64,000 bases of DNA from an uncultured Clostridium sp. GTDB lineage: Bacteria > Bacillota > Clostridia > Clostridiales > Clostridiaceae. The stretch is taken from the NCBI RefSeq assembly GCF_900769625.1, contig NZ_CAAGHK010000014.1, positions 19,971 to 83,970 on the forward strand, written 5' to 3'. Made by a program: the position numbers and the translations under genes. How positions within the stretch are numbered: position 1 is the first letter of the stretch; the number at the start of each line of letters is the position of its first letter. The notes below the pieces were generated by a model that had not been told where the DNA came from, did not search any database, and saw nothing but the letters and a program-made list of their open reading frames with translations. This document shows, piece after piece, positions 26,326 to 34,201 of this stretch.

Positions 26326-27145
26326 GAGAGTAGTAATCATGCTTATGGCATTAATAATACTTGTTACACCTTTATCTGGATGTTCTCTTGCTAATGATGT
26401 AGCAGTGAAACTTAATTTTAGAAATGAAAAGTTTGATTACATAAAACAAAACAAAGTTGATAAAATTGTAATACAGAATGTCAGAGATAGTGGATTCAGA
26501 TTTATAGTTAATGACACACAGGTTATTAATGATATATACAAGATACTTGCAAAAGGCAAGCAGTGTGATGAGAGAAGCTCTCTTGACCCTGACTATGTTT
26601 TTGAAGTTTATATTGGTGAAGATGTAAATAAATATTCATATGTAGTTGGCGAGAACTCGAGCAGAATCGGTAATTTTTATGATGATGAAAATGCTTTTTC
26701 AATACCTAAGAATTTAGAAAATACTATAATGAAGAATTTATCCTTTATCAGAAAACCTAGAAGCTTTGAATATATATATTATGAATCAATTTTAAAAGTA
26801 ATTGAATTAGAAAAAGATTCATTGTCAGCTGGAAATGTCGGAATAGATATTTCTGGAGATGTAGACTGTCTGAAGTATGTATTTTCTGCTGATTTAGAGG
26901 ATTTTAAGAAGAAACTGAATAAGCTTTTGCCTAACGTTAATATGGTAAGCAATAACTCAGATTCCTTTGATTTAATAATCAAGGTCAAAAATAGAGGATA
27001 TAATAGTACAACATTTAAAACATTAATAACAGTAGATGATAAATTAGATAAATCTTTTAAAAGTTATTATATAACTGCAGAATATAATTATAAAGATTGG
27101 GACATCAATGTCAGTGAGGCCAATGAAATGCCTCAGGACTGGTAA
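26315..27145 (+). CDS. Probable lipoprotein overlapping lgt
   Basis: 276 residues from a TTG at 26315, chosen because AAAGGGGAG lies about 11 bases upstream and the protein then begins with a clean lipoprotein signal: basic MKIKR, a hydrophobic stretch, then the lipobox LSGC. The ATG at 26339 is an alternative. It overlaps lgt by 11 bases. The mature part has no motif I recognise; it contains FVNDTQVINDIYKILAKGKQ-like text (seen as FIVNDTQVINDIYKIL), resembling DUF5301-type domains that sense or bind unknown ligands. Function unknown; it is likely to be lipidated by the adjacent Lgt. Confidence 0.75.
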   Translation: MKIKRVVIMLMALIILVTPLSGCSLANDVAVKLNFRNEKFDYIKQNKVDKIVIQNVRDSGFRFIVNDTQVINDIYKILAKGKQCDERSSLDPDYVFEVYIGEDVNKYSYVVGENSSRIGNFYDDENAFSIPKNLENTIMKNLSFIRKPRSFEYIYYESILKVIELEKDSLSAGNVGIDISGDVDCLKYVFSADLEDFKKKLNKLLPNVNMVSNNSDSFDLIIKVKNRGYNSTTFKTLITVDDKLDKSFKSYYITAEYNYKDWDINVSEANEMPQDW

Positions 27146-27163
27146 AGAAAAGGAGGATAAAAA

Positions 27164-28009
27164 ATGGGAAGCTGTGATAACTGTCCAAGTAAAGATAATT
27201 GTCAGACAAAGAGCAAAGGTGGATGTGAAACGCAAATACCTAAGCTAGCACCTAGATATGGAAATATCAAAAATGTAATAGGTGTTATTAGTGGAAAAGG
27301 TGGAGTTGGTAAATCAACTGTAACTGGAATTATGGCAACAATGCTGTCTAAAAGAGGATATAAAGTTGGTATTTTAGATGCTGATATAACTGGACCTTCA
27401 ATGCCAAGATTCTTTGGAATAAATGAAAAGAGATCACTAATTGAACCTTTAGACAATGAAATGGTTAGATTCAACCCTGTTGAAACAGAGGGTGGAATAA
27501 AAGTAATGTCTATGAATCTTGTAACTCCAGTTGAAGAAGAACCTTTAATATGGAGAGGTGCTGTAATCAATGGAGTATTAAAACAACTTTATGGAGAAAC
27601 AAACTGGGGAGAATTAGACTACTTACTTATTGATATGCCTCCTGGAACAGGTGACATAGCATTAACAGTAATGCAGGAATTCCCTATTGATGAAATAGTA
27701 ATAGTATCTACACCACAAGATATGGTTTCAATGATTGTTAAGAAAGTTGTTATAATGGCTCAGAAAATTGGAATAAAGATTAAAGGTGTAATTGAAAACA
27801 TGGCTTATATCAACTGTCCTGATTGTGACAAGAAGATAAGAGTATTCAGCAAGAAATCTTCTGAAGAAAATGCAGAATATTTAGGATTACCATTGCTTGG
27901 AGAACTTCCAATCAACGTTGATCTTACAGAAGCACTTGAAGAAGGCAGAGCTGAGGAATATGTTAAGGAAAATCCGCTATATTCATTAATATTTGAAGGA
28001 CTTTACTAG
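27164..28009 (+). CDS. mrp: Mrp/NBP35-type P-loop ATPase (Fe-S cluster carrier)
   Basis: 281 residues, AAAGGAGG before ATG. It has a Cys-rich N-terminus (CDNCPSKDNC), the deviant Walker A SGKGGVGKST (about residues 44-53), DADITGPSMPRFFG, and MPPGTGDIAL. A CPDC pair at about 219-222 is the motif that holds a bridging iron-sulfur cluster in the dimer. Family members carry and transfer Fe-S clusters in the cytoplasm. The N-terminal CxxC-type extension recalls the eukaryotic Nbp35 form. It is monocistronic or at the end of the lgt operon, with a terminator after it. Confidence 0.94.
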   Translation: MGSCDNCPSKDNCQTKSKGGCETQIPKLAPRYGNIKNVIGVISGKGGVGKSTVTGIMATMLSKRGYKVGILDADITGPSMPRFFGINEKRSLIEPLDNEMVRFNPVETEGGIKVMSMNLVTPVEEEPLIWRGAVINGVLKQLYGETNWGELDYLLIDMPPGTGDIALTVMQEFPIDEIVIVSTPQDMVSMIVKKVVIMAQKIGIKIKGVIENMAYINCPDCDKKIRVFSKKSSEENAEYLGLPLLGELPINVDLTEALEEGRAEEYVKENPLYSLIFEGLY

Positions 28010-28031
28010 AATTAAATATAATTGATATAAT

Positions 28032-28072
28032 CTCCTATATATGCTGAGCAGCATATATGGGAGTATTTATTT
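28032..28072 (+). terminator. Terminator after mrp
   Basis: A 14-bp stem (28032-28045 with 28050-28063, one wobble) with a 4-base loop is followed by a T-rich tract. Confidence 0.8.
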
Positions 28073-28213
28073 TGGTAAGAAAAATGATGAAATTTAGTAA
28101 TAGATAAATTATAGATTTTCTAGTATCAACTTTTAGTAAATAAAATAGATACATAAGTCGATATTTCTTGGGAAATATTAATAATGTAATTTCTAGTGAA
28201 AGGGTGAAAAAAT

Positions 28214-28405
28214 ATGAAAGCAACTGTAGATAAGGATACATGTATTGCATGTGGATTATGTCCATCAATTTCTCCAGAGTGTTTTGAAATTGAAGATGAC
28301 GGCAAGGCAGGATTTATTGTAGATGAAGCACCAGCTGGAACTGAAGATGAAGTTAGAGAAGCAGCTGAAAGCTGTCCAGTAAATGCAATTGCTGTTGAGG
28401 AATAA
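28214..28405 (+). CDS. Ferredoxin, single [4Fe-4S] type
   Basis: 63 residues, AAAGGGTG site before ATG. It has one CIACGLC motif near residue 11 and a distant SCPVNAI cysteine, which together ligate a single [4Fe-4S] cluster. The 8-Cys pattern of the classical 2[4Fe-4S] clostridial ferredoxin is absent. The acidic sequence (FEIEDDG, EDEVREAAE) is typical of low-potential electron carriers. A hairpin terminator at 28416-28448 makes it monocistronic. Confidence 0.93.
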   Translation: MKATVDKDTCIACGLCPSISPECFEIEDDGKAGFIVDEAPAGTEDEVREAAESCPVNAIAVEE

Positions 28406-28415
28406 TTTGTGATAG

Positions 28416-28448
28416 TAAAAAAGATACGCTTTTAAGTGTATCTTTTTT
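28416..28448 (+). terminator. Terminator after the ferredoxin
   Basis: A stem of AAGATACGCTT with AAGTGTATCTT, flanked by A6 and T6 runs, spans 28416-28448. Confidence 0.85.
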
Positions 28449-28466
28449 ATATATTAATGAAAATAA

Positions 28467-28673
28467 TTAAATATAGTCTATAAAATTAAATTTATTAAAA
28501 TTATCATTTTTTGTTTTATGTGAAATGTAACTGCTGCTAAGCTGATTTGAGTTTATTTCATATCTGCTTATAGGATTATTAGGAAGAATATTTGAAGGTA
28601 TAGTAGAAAATTCATCATTAGCATTAATGGTTACAACATCTCTATAGGTGGAATCTAATACAAAGTTTTTCAT
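28467..28673 (-). CDS. Small protein of unknown function
   Basis: 68 residues on the minus strand with a strong GAAAGGAG site 8 bases before ATG. The composition is Asn/Ser-rich and polar (MKNFVLDSTYRDVVTINAND, then PSNILPNNPISRYEINSNQ). There is no membrane segment, cysteine or known motif. The good start signal argues that it is translated. Unrecognised; a small spore or stress protein is only a guess. Confidence 0.5.
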   Translation of the reverse strand: MKNFVLDSTYRDVVTINANDEFSTIPSNILPNNPISRYEINSNQLSSSYISHKTKNDNFNKFNFIDYI

Positions 28674-28739
28674 AAATAATCTCCTTTCAAAAATTAAGTA
28701 AATTATTTATTATTGTTAGCAGAAAATATAAATATATAC

Positions 28740-28785
28740 AAAAAGAGAATTTTATCTTTATATTCTTCAAGATAAAATTCTCCTA
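28740..28785 (-). terminator. Terminator of the degV-padR operon
   Basis: A perfect 14-bp stem (28745-28758 with 28769-28782) is followed on the minus strand by TTTTTG. It lies just beyond the padR stop. Confidence 0.85.
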
Positions 28786-28788
28786 TAT

Positions 28789-29247
28789 CTATAAGTATAA
28801 ATCTTTATAGATTATTCTAAAGACTTCTAAAGAATCTTCTATTTTTGTTTTTAAGATAATTTTTTTATTTTCAAATTCTCTAATGCCTTTTTCGGTAATT
28901 TTATATATTTTCTGAAAACGCTTATTAGGATTATCCCATTCACCTGTGATTAATTCATCTTCTTCCATACGCTTAAGAATAGGATATATCCCACCAGTAC
29001 TAGGAGTCCATTTACCATTGGTTTTAAGACTTATATTATGTGAAATTTCATTACCATTAGTAGGTGATAATGATAATAGATATAATACATATATAGGTAA
29101 TAATCCCTTTGTAAAGATTTGTACAGAAGATTCTTTTTGTTTTTGAGATTCCCTTTTTAAAGCAGATATTTTTTTCTTGTACTCTTCATACAGTCTTTTT
29201 TCTTCAGCCTTAATATAATCCATATTTGGAGCACCCAATTCACCCAT
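28789..29247 (-). CDS. PadR-family transcriptional regulator
   Basis: 152 residues. The PadR winged helix-turn-helix lies at about residues 44-128 (IFTKGLLPIYVLYLLSLSPT, TPSTGGIYPILKRMEEDELI, YKITEKGIREFENK). It is preceded by an unusual highly charged helical extension of about 43 residues (AEEKRLYEEYKKKISALKRE). The ATG comes right after the degV stop codon, so the two are coupled. The upstream operon promoter carries three evenly spaced palindromes that are plausible PadR operators, implying autoregulation. The ligand is unknown; DegV as a fatty-acid-binding partner hints at a lipid signal, which is inference. Confidence 0.88.
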   Translation of the reverse strand: MGELGAPNMDYIKAEEKRLYEEYKKKISALKRESQKQKESSVQIFTKGLLPIYVLYLLSLSPTNGNEISHNISLKTNGKWTPSTGGIYPILKRMEEDELITGEWDNPNKRFQKIYKITEKGIREFENKKIILKTKIEDSLEVFRIIYKDLYL

Positions 29248-29248
29248 T

Positions 29249-30094
29249 TTAATCCACCATTTCTACAATAAATCCAACAAGACCTGGTCCAGTATTAACT
29301 CCAAGAGCAGGACCAATCATGCCGCCTAAATTACATTCAACTAAATTTTTAGAATCTTTGATGTTATTATATAAAGCATCAGCTTTATCAGGGGAATTTC
29401 CGTTCATGATCCATACTTTACATCTGCCTTTACTTAAGTAGTCATTTAATATATTAGATAATTTAGAAATAGACTGTCTAGTGCCTCTAACTTTTGCAAA
29501 TGTGTGGAAGCCATCATCCTTAATAGTTATTATTGGTTTTAAGTTCAGTGCTTCAGCAATTGTTCCAGCAACTTTACCTATTCTACCACCCTTTTTTAAA
29601 TAAGTTAATGTATCTATTGAAAAGAAAACATCAATCTTACTTCTTATTTCTGGAAGAGAATCTTTTATTTCATCAAATGATTTTCCTTCTTCAATTAGTT
29701 TGGCAGCTTCTAGTAATATTGCACCCTCAGACATTGTCAGAGTAAGTGAGTCAAATACAAATGTAGTAATTCCAGAAACACTTTCAGAAGCCAGTCTGGC
29801 AGCATTAAAGGTACCAGAAAAACAACTAGAAATTGTTATTATTATTGCATGAGTATAGCCATCAGATTTTAAATTTTCTAACAGTTCAGTAAATTCACTT
29901 ATACTTGGAAGTGAAGTTGATGGAATTTCATCAGGAAGTCTCTCATAAAGCATTGAAGGTGTTATATCCACACCGTCTCTATATTCCTTATCTGAAAATA
30001 TAATTTTAAATGGGAGAACATGTATGTTATACTTTTTTATTAATTCTGGGTTGATATCAGAAGCACTATCAGTGATTAATGCAATTTTTTCCAT
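29249..30094 (-). CDS. DegV-family fatty-acid-binding protein
   Basis: 281 residues, AAGGAGG site before ATG. It has the N-terminal ITDSASDINPELIKKYNIHVLPF, DITPSMLYERL, TSLPSISEFTELLENL and TYLKKGGRIGKVAGTIAEALNLKPI, all diagnostic of DegV. These proteins bind a long-chain fatty acid between two domains. In Firmicutes such FakB-type proteins can present fatty acids to the FakA kinase; fakA is not in this window. It is the first gene of a two-gene operon with a PadR regulator. Confidence 0.93.
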   Translation of the reverse strand: MEKIALITDSASDINPELIKKYNIHVLPFKIIFSDKEYRDGVDITPSMLYERLPDEIPSTSLPSISEFTELLENLKSDGYTHAIIITISSCFSGTFNAARLASESVSGITTFVFDSLTLTMSEGAILLEAAKLIEEGKSFDEIKDSLPEIRSKIDVFFSIDTLTYLKKGGRIGKVAGTIAEALNLKPIITIKDDGFHTFAKVRGTRQSISKLSNILNDYLSKGRCKVWIMNGNSPDKADALYNNIKDSKNLVECNLGGMIGPALGVNTGPGLVGFIVEMVD

Positions 30095-30126
30095 TTAGAA
30101 TCCTCCTTATGATTAAGTTATTTATA

Positions 30127-30154
30127 ATTATATCACTACTGATAATATTATCAA
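30127..30154 (-). promoter_or_regulatory. Promoter of degV-padR
   Basis: Read on the minus strand, TTGATA (30154-30149) and TATAAT (30132-30127) have a 16-base spacer, 33 bases before the degV start. Both hexamers are overlapped by palindromic sites. Confidence 0.65.
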
Positions 30155-30180
30155 TATTGATATAATTATCAGTAGTGATA
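30131..30180. promoter_or_regulatory. Three tandem TATCA-N4-TGATA operators
   Basis: TATCACTACTGATA (30131-30144), TATCAATATTGATA (30149-30162) and TATCAGTAGTGATA (30167-30180) repeat at exactly 18-base intervals. Site 1 covers the degV -10 region, site 2 the -35 and site 3 lies upstream. Sites 1 and 3 are reverse complements, so the whole array is also a larger palindrome. Binding by the operon's own PadR protein is the simplest proposal. Confidence 0.8.
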
Positions 30181-30423
30181 TAGTTAGTGAATTTATAAAA
30201 TATTTATTTAAGTAATGTATTAAAAAATCAGTTTAATGTTAGGAGATAAGTTAATCCTGACATATTTAAAATAAGTCAACTTCAGAATACATATAAAAAA
30301 TAGATAAATATTAAGATAATCCTACCTATTTCGAGATAATTAAATTATAGAGGTAAAAAAATTAAAAATTGAAAGTTTTGCTAATGAATACTTATACAGT
30401 ATAATAATACGGTATTAATTGTT

Positions 30424-30439
30424 GTACAATATATTGTGC
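30424..30439 (+). promoter_or_regulatory. Candidate NrdR box upstream of nrdD
   Basis: GTACAATATATTGTGC matches the NrdR core CWATATWTWG-type palindrome (CAATATATTG at 30427-30436). It lies 17 bases before the nrdD start. I see only one clear copy, whereas NrdR boxes usually come in pairs. Confidence 0.4.
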
Positions 30440-30455
30440 CATGGAGGGAAGAACA

Positions 30456-32564
30456 ATGCTATATGTTGTGAAAAGAGATGGGAGAGAGGTAGAGTTTAAT
30501 TCTGATAAGATAGCTCAGGCCATAAAAGGAGCAGCTAATGAAATTGGTTTATCTCTTAAGGAAAGTGAAGTTTTAACTACTGTTGCTAAGGTGACAGATT
30601 ATATTGAATTAGATAATAAAGAGTCTATAACTGTTGAAGAAATACAGAATTTTGTAGAAAGAGCATTACAAGACGAAGACCATATAGATATAGCCATAGC
30701 TTATTCAACATATAGAAAAGAAAGAACTAAAGTAAGAGAAATAAAATCAGATTTAATGAGAGCCATTCGTAAGATTGGTATTGAAACAGATAGAGACAAT
30801 GCGAATGTAGGTAATAATTTCAGTTCAAAATTATTAAGAATAGCATCTGAATCAAATAAATGGAATACTCTTGCTGTTATGCCTAAAAACTTAGCAAGAG
30901 CGCATGAAACTGGAGATTTATATTATCATGATTTAGATAGTTATAATCTAACTGTTAATTGTCTTCATATACCAACAAAAGAAATGTTGGTTAATGGATT
31001 TAACACAGGATATGGAACAATTAATGCACCAAAAAGAATAGAAACAGCTGCTGAATTATCATGTATATTGTTACAATCTACTCAGAATGATATGTTCGGG
31101 GGACAGTCACATCCTGATTTTGATAATGATATGGCTATTTTTGTTGAACCGACAAGAGAAGAAGTAAGAAAGGAACTTGAAGAAATAGAAGTTCCTTCAG
31201 ATAAAATAGATGAATTAACAGAGAAAAAAGTTAAGAAAAGAATACATCAAGCTATGCAGGGAGTTGTGTATAATTTAAACACAATGCATTCAAGAGCAGG
31301 TTCTCAGGTTCCATTTAGTTCAATAAACCTTGGATTACCTGAAAGTTCAGATGCTGCTTTAGTCTGTGAAATATTCCTGCTTGAATATGAAAAAGGATTA
31401 GGTAAAGGAGAACAGCCAATATTCCCTAACATAATTTTCAGAGTTAAGGATGGAGTTAACAGGGAAGAAGGCGATCCATACTTCTATTTATATGAATTAG
31501 CATGCAGAGTTGCTGCTAAGAGAATGAATCCTACATTCATGAATATTGATGCAGATTTTAATAAGGAATATTATGACCAGGGTTATGTTCCAGCAACAAT
31601 GGGATGCAGGACTTATCTTATGAAGAATGTAAATGGAGAACCAGGATGCAAGGGAAGAGGAAATATTGCACCTACCACTCTTAATCTTCCTAGAATCGGT
31701 CTGCAGGCTAAAGGTAATTTAGATAAATTCTTTGAAATTTTAGATGCAAGACTTGAACTTGCAAAAGAATCATTGATGCATAGATATAATGTATTAAAGA
31801 ATTTAAAAGTTAAGGATTTACCATTTGTTGCAGGTCAGGGACTTATGAAAGGTTCAGAAGGATTGAAGGCAGATGATTCAATAGAACCAATATTAAAGCA
31901 GGGAACATGGGGAATTGGATTTATAGGACTTGCAGAAACATTAGTTGCATTGACTGGTAAACATCATGGAGAAGATGAAAAGTCTAGAAAGTTAGGAATT
32001 AAGATAATTGAACATATAAGACAATATTGCGATAGATTAACTGAAGAATATAAATTAAACTGGAGCTGTTATGCTACACCAGCAGAAGGACTATCAGGTA
32101 AATTTATAAAACAGGATCAGAATATATTCGGAAGAATAAAAGGTGTAACTGATAAGGATTATTATACAAATAGTTTTCACATACCAGTATCTTATCCAAT
32201 ATCAATTAAGGATAAGATTGATATTGAAGCACCATACCATAAGCTTTGTAACGGAGGTCATATAAGCTATATTGAAGTTGATGATGCTCCAACAGGAGAA
32301 GCTGTAATGGATATAATCAACTATGCATATAAGAAAACAAATATCAGTTATATGGGAATTAACTTTCATATAAGATACTGCAAGAATTGTGGCACATATT
32401 TACAGGAACATCAACATAAATGTCCTAATTGCAAGAGTACTGACATTCAAGGAATTTCAAGAGTAACTGGATATTTAAGTCTTGATGAAAGATTTGGACC
32501 AGGAAAATATCATGAAAGAGAAGACAGAATATCTCATACTCAGAATCATAAACATCATTATTAA
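30456..32564 (+). CDS. nrdD: Anaerobic (class III) ribonucleoside-triphosphate reductase
   Basis: 702 residues from the ATG at 30456; the upstream ATG at 30441 is part of the ATGGAGGG ribosome site. An N-terminal ATP-cone (about residues 2-90, VVKRDGREVEFNSDKIAQAI) gives allosteric control. The catalytic barrel follows (NLTVNCLHIPTKEM, YVPATMGCRTYLMKN). Near the C-terminus CKNC and CPNC bind zinc, and RVTGYL carries the glycyl-radical glycine. It makes deoxynucleotides without oxygen. The activase nrdG is not adjacent but lies 3.7 kb downstream at 36308, separated by citrate-pathway genes. Confidence 0.97.
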   Translation: MLYVVKRDGREVEFNSDKIAQAIKGAANEIGLSLKESEVLTTVAKVTDYIELDNKESITVEEIQNFVERALQDEDHIDIAIAYSTYRKERTKVREIKSDLMRAIRKIGIETDRDNANVGNNFSSKLLRIASESNKWNTLAVMPKNLARAHETGDLYYHDLDSYNLTVNCLHIPTKEMLVNGFNTGYGTINAPKRIETAAELSCILLQSTQNDMFGGQSHPDFDNDMAIFVEPTREEVRKELEEIEVPSDKIDELTEKKVKKRIHQAMQGVVYNLNTMHSRAGSQVPFSSINLGLPESSDAALVCEIFLLEYEKGLGKGEQPIFPNIIFRVKDGVNREEGDPYFYLYELACRVAAKRMNPTFMNIDADFNKEYYDQGYVPATMGCRTYLMKNVNGEPGCKGRGNIAPTTLNLPRIGLQAKGNLDKFFEILDARLELAKESLMHRYNVLKNLKVKDLPFVAGQGLMKGSEGLKADDSIEPILKQGTWGIGFIGLAETLVALTGKHHGEDEKSRKLGIKIIEHIRQYCDRLTEEYKLNWSCYATPAEGLSGKFIKQDQNIFGRIKGVTDKDYYTNSFHIPVSYPISIKDKIDIEAPYHKLCNGGHISYIEVDDAPTGEAVMDIINYAYKKTNISYMGINFHIRYCKNCGTYLQEHQHKCPNCKSTDIQGISRVTGYLSLDERFGPGKYHEREDRISHTQNHKHHY

Positions 32565-32578
32565 TTAATATTAAACTA

Positions 32579-32615
32579 ATCCCTATAAGACAATTAAGTT
32601 TTATGGGGATATTTT
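32579..32615 (+). terminator. Terminator after nrdD
   Basis: A 13-bp stem with two wobbles (32579-32591 with 32598-32610) is followed by ATTTTATTAT. Confidence 0.7.
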
Positions 32616-32885
32616 ATTATAAAAATAAAGTGTAATAATTATAATAAGAAAAACATAAAAATTTAAAGAATGCAATAAATAAAAAAAATCTTGCAATAAA
32701 TTACCGTAATTGCTAGTAAAATAGCTGAAAACACTAAAACTGTGAAGGAAGAGTAGTTTGTCATTGCAAAAAAATAATGATAATACTTGTCTATCACAGT
32801 AAAAATATGCTATTATAGATATGTACTGTAAATTGAAAGAAAATTATTTAAGCAATAAGTAAAAATAAAATATGGGGGAATTGGT
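32616..32885. other. AT-rich leader region before the citrate synthase-like gene
   Basis: No gene is seen. ACTGTGA (about 32738) and TCACAGT (about 32797) form a spaced dyad, and TTGTCT followed 18 bases later by TATTAT (about 32788-32817) could be a promoter. The dyad overlapping that promoter may be an operator; nothing firmer can be said. Confidence 0.35.
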
Positions 32886-34040
32886 ATGGTAGTAAATGAA
32901 AAAGAAGGAAAAAAGATTACTATAGTTGATACTACACTTAGAGATGGGGAGCAAACAGCAGGGGTAGTATTTGCTAATGAAGAAAAAGTAGTTATAGCAC
33001 AAATGTTAAGCGATTTAGGAGTTGATCAATTAGAAGTTGGTATTCCTACAATGGGAGGCGACGAAAAGCAGGCTATAAAGGAAATAGTAAAGAGAAATTT
33101 AAAACCAAGTATAATGGCTTGGAATAGAGCTGTTATCAGTGATATTGAACAGTCAATAGATTGTGGCGTTGATGCAGTTGCAATATCAACATCAGTATCC
33201 GATATCCATATCCAGCATAAACTTAAGAAATCAAGAGAATGGGTATTAGAAAACATGGTTAAATCTGTTGAATTTGCAAAGAAAAACGGATTATATGTTT
33301 CTGTTAATGGTGAAGATGCATCAAGAGCTGATAGGGAGTTTTTAATTGAATTTATAAATGCTGCTAAACAGTCAGGTGCTGATAGATTTAGATTCTGTGA
33401 TACTGTTGGCATAATGGAACCATTCAGACTTAAGGAAGAAATTAAATATCTTTATGATAATACAAAATTTGATATAGAAATGCATACACATAATGATTTT
33501 GGTATGGCTACAGCTAATGCTTTAGCAGGTCTTCATGGTGGTGCTACACACGTTGGTGTTACTGTAAATGGACTTGGTGAAAGAGCAGGAAATGCTGCTT
33601 TAGAAGAAGTATTAATGTCTCTTATGATAGTTTGCGGATACAAGGGAGAAAATATAAATACAAAGATGTTCAGAGAAGTATCAGAATATGTTTCAAGGGC
33701 ATCGGGAAGAGAGCTTCCTAAGTGGAAAGCAATTGTTGGTACAAATATGTTTGCTCATGAATCAGGAATTCATGCTGATGGAGCATTAAAGGATCCTAAA
33801 AATTATGAAGCATTTGATCCATCAATCGTTGGGCTTGAAAGACAGATTGTTATAGGAAAGCATTCAGGAAGAGCAGCAATAGTCAACAAGTTTAAAGAAT
33901 ACAGCATCGATCTTACAGATGAAGAATCAAAGGGAATTTTAGAGCTTGTTAGATCTACTGCAGTAAGATTGAAGAGAACACTTTTTGATAAGGAACTTGT
34001 TCAGTTATATAAGGATTATCATAGAAATCTTAATGATTAA
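32886..34040 (+). CDS. Homocitrate synthase-family enzyme, probable Re-citrate synthase
   Basis: 384 residues, GGGGGAATTGGT before ATG. It is an HMGL-like TIM barrel of the isopropylmalate/homocitrate synthase group: DTTLRDGEQTAGVVF (acetyl-CoA and metal site), RFRFCDTVGIMEPF, EMHTHNDFGMATANALAG (HxH metal ligands), GLGERAGNAALEEV and GTNMFAHESGIHADG. NifV and the Re-face citrate synthase of C. kluyveri share this architecture. The gene directly precedes an aconitase and no nif gene is in the window, so Re-citrate synthase (acetyl-CoA plus oxaloacetate to citrate) is the more likely role. The usual partner isocitrate dehydrogenase is absent from this locus. Homocitrate synthase remains possible. 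Confidence 0.85.
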   Translation: MVVNEKEGKKITIVDTTLRDGEQTAGVVFANEEKVVIAQMLSDLGVDQLEVGIPTMGGDEKQAIKEIVKRNLKPSIMAWNRAVISDIEQSIDCGVDAVAISTSVSDIHIQHKLKKSREWVLENMVKSVEFAKKNGLYVSVNGEDASRADREFLIEFINAAKQSGADRFRFCDTVGIMEPFRLKEEIKYLYDNTKFDIEMHTHNDFGMATANALAGLHGGATHVGVTVNGLGERAGNAALEEVLMSLMIVCGYKGENINTKMFREVSEYVSRASGRELPKWKAIVGTNMFAHESGIHADGALKDPKNYEAFDPSIVGLERQIVIGKHSGRAAIVNKFKEYSIDLTDEESKGILELVRSTAVRLKRTLFDKELVQLYKDYHRNLND

Positions 34041-34095
34041 TAATAAAAATGAAATATTAATTACGGATATAGAGTATAAATAAAATTATTTCAAT

Positions 34096-34138
34096 CATAT
34101 TCACTATTGAATAAATATGATTATTAATAGTGAATATG
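34096..34138. other. Hairpin between citrate synthase-like gene and aconitase
   Basis: A perfect 13-bp inverted repeat (34096-34108 with 34126-34138) has a 17-base loop and no immediate T run. It could be a weak terminator, an mRNA processing site or an operator. Confidence 0.5.
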
Positions 34139-34201
34139 TGTTATATTTGATTATATTTTTTAAAAATACATAATAAGCAATGAAATAGGGGGATTACTAA
34201 A

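Noticed and set aside
30441..30455. ATG at 30441 as the nrdD start
   Set aside because: This ATG is part of the ATGGAGGG ribosome site that serves the ATG at 30456.
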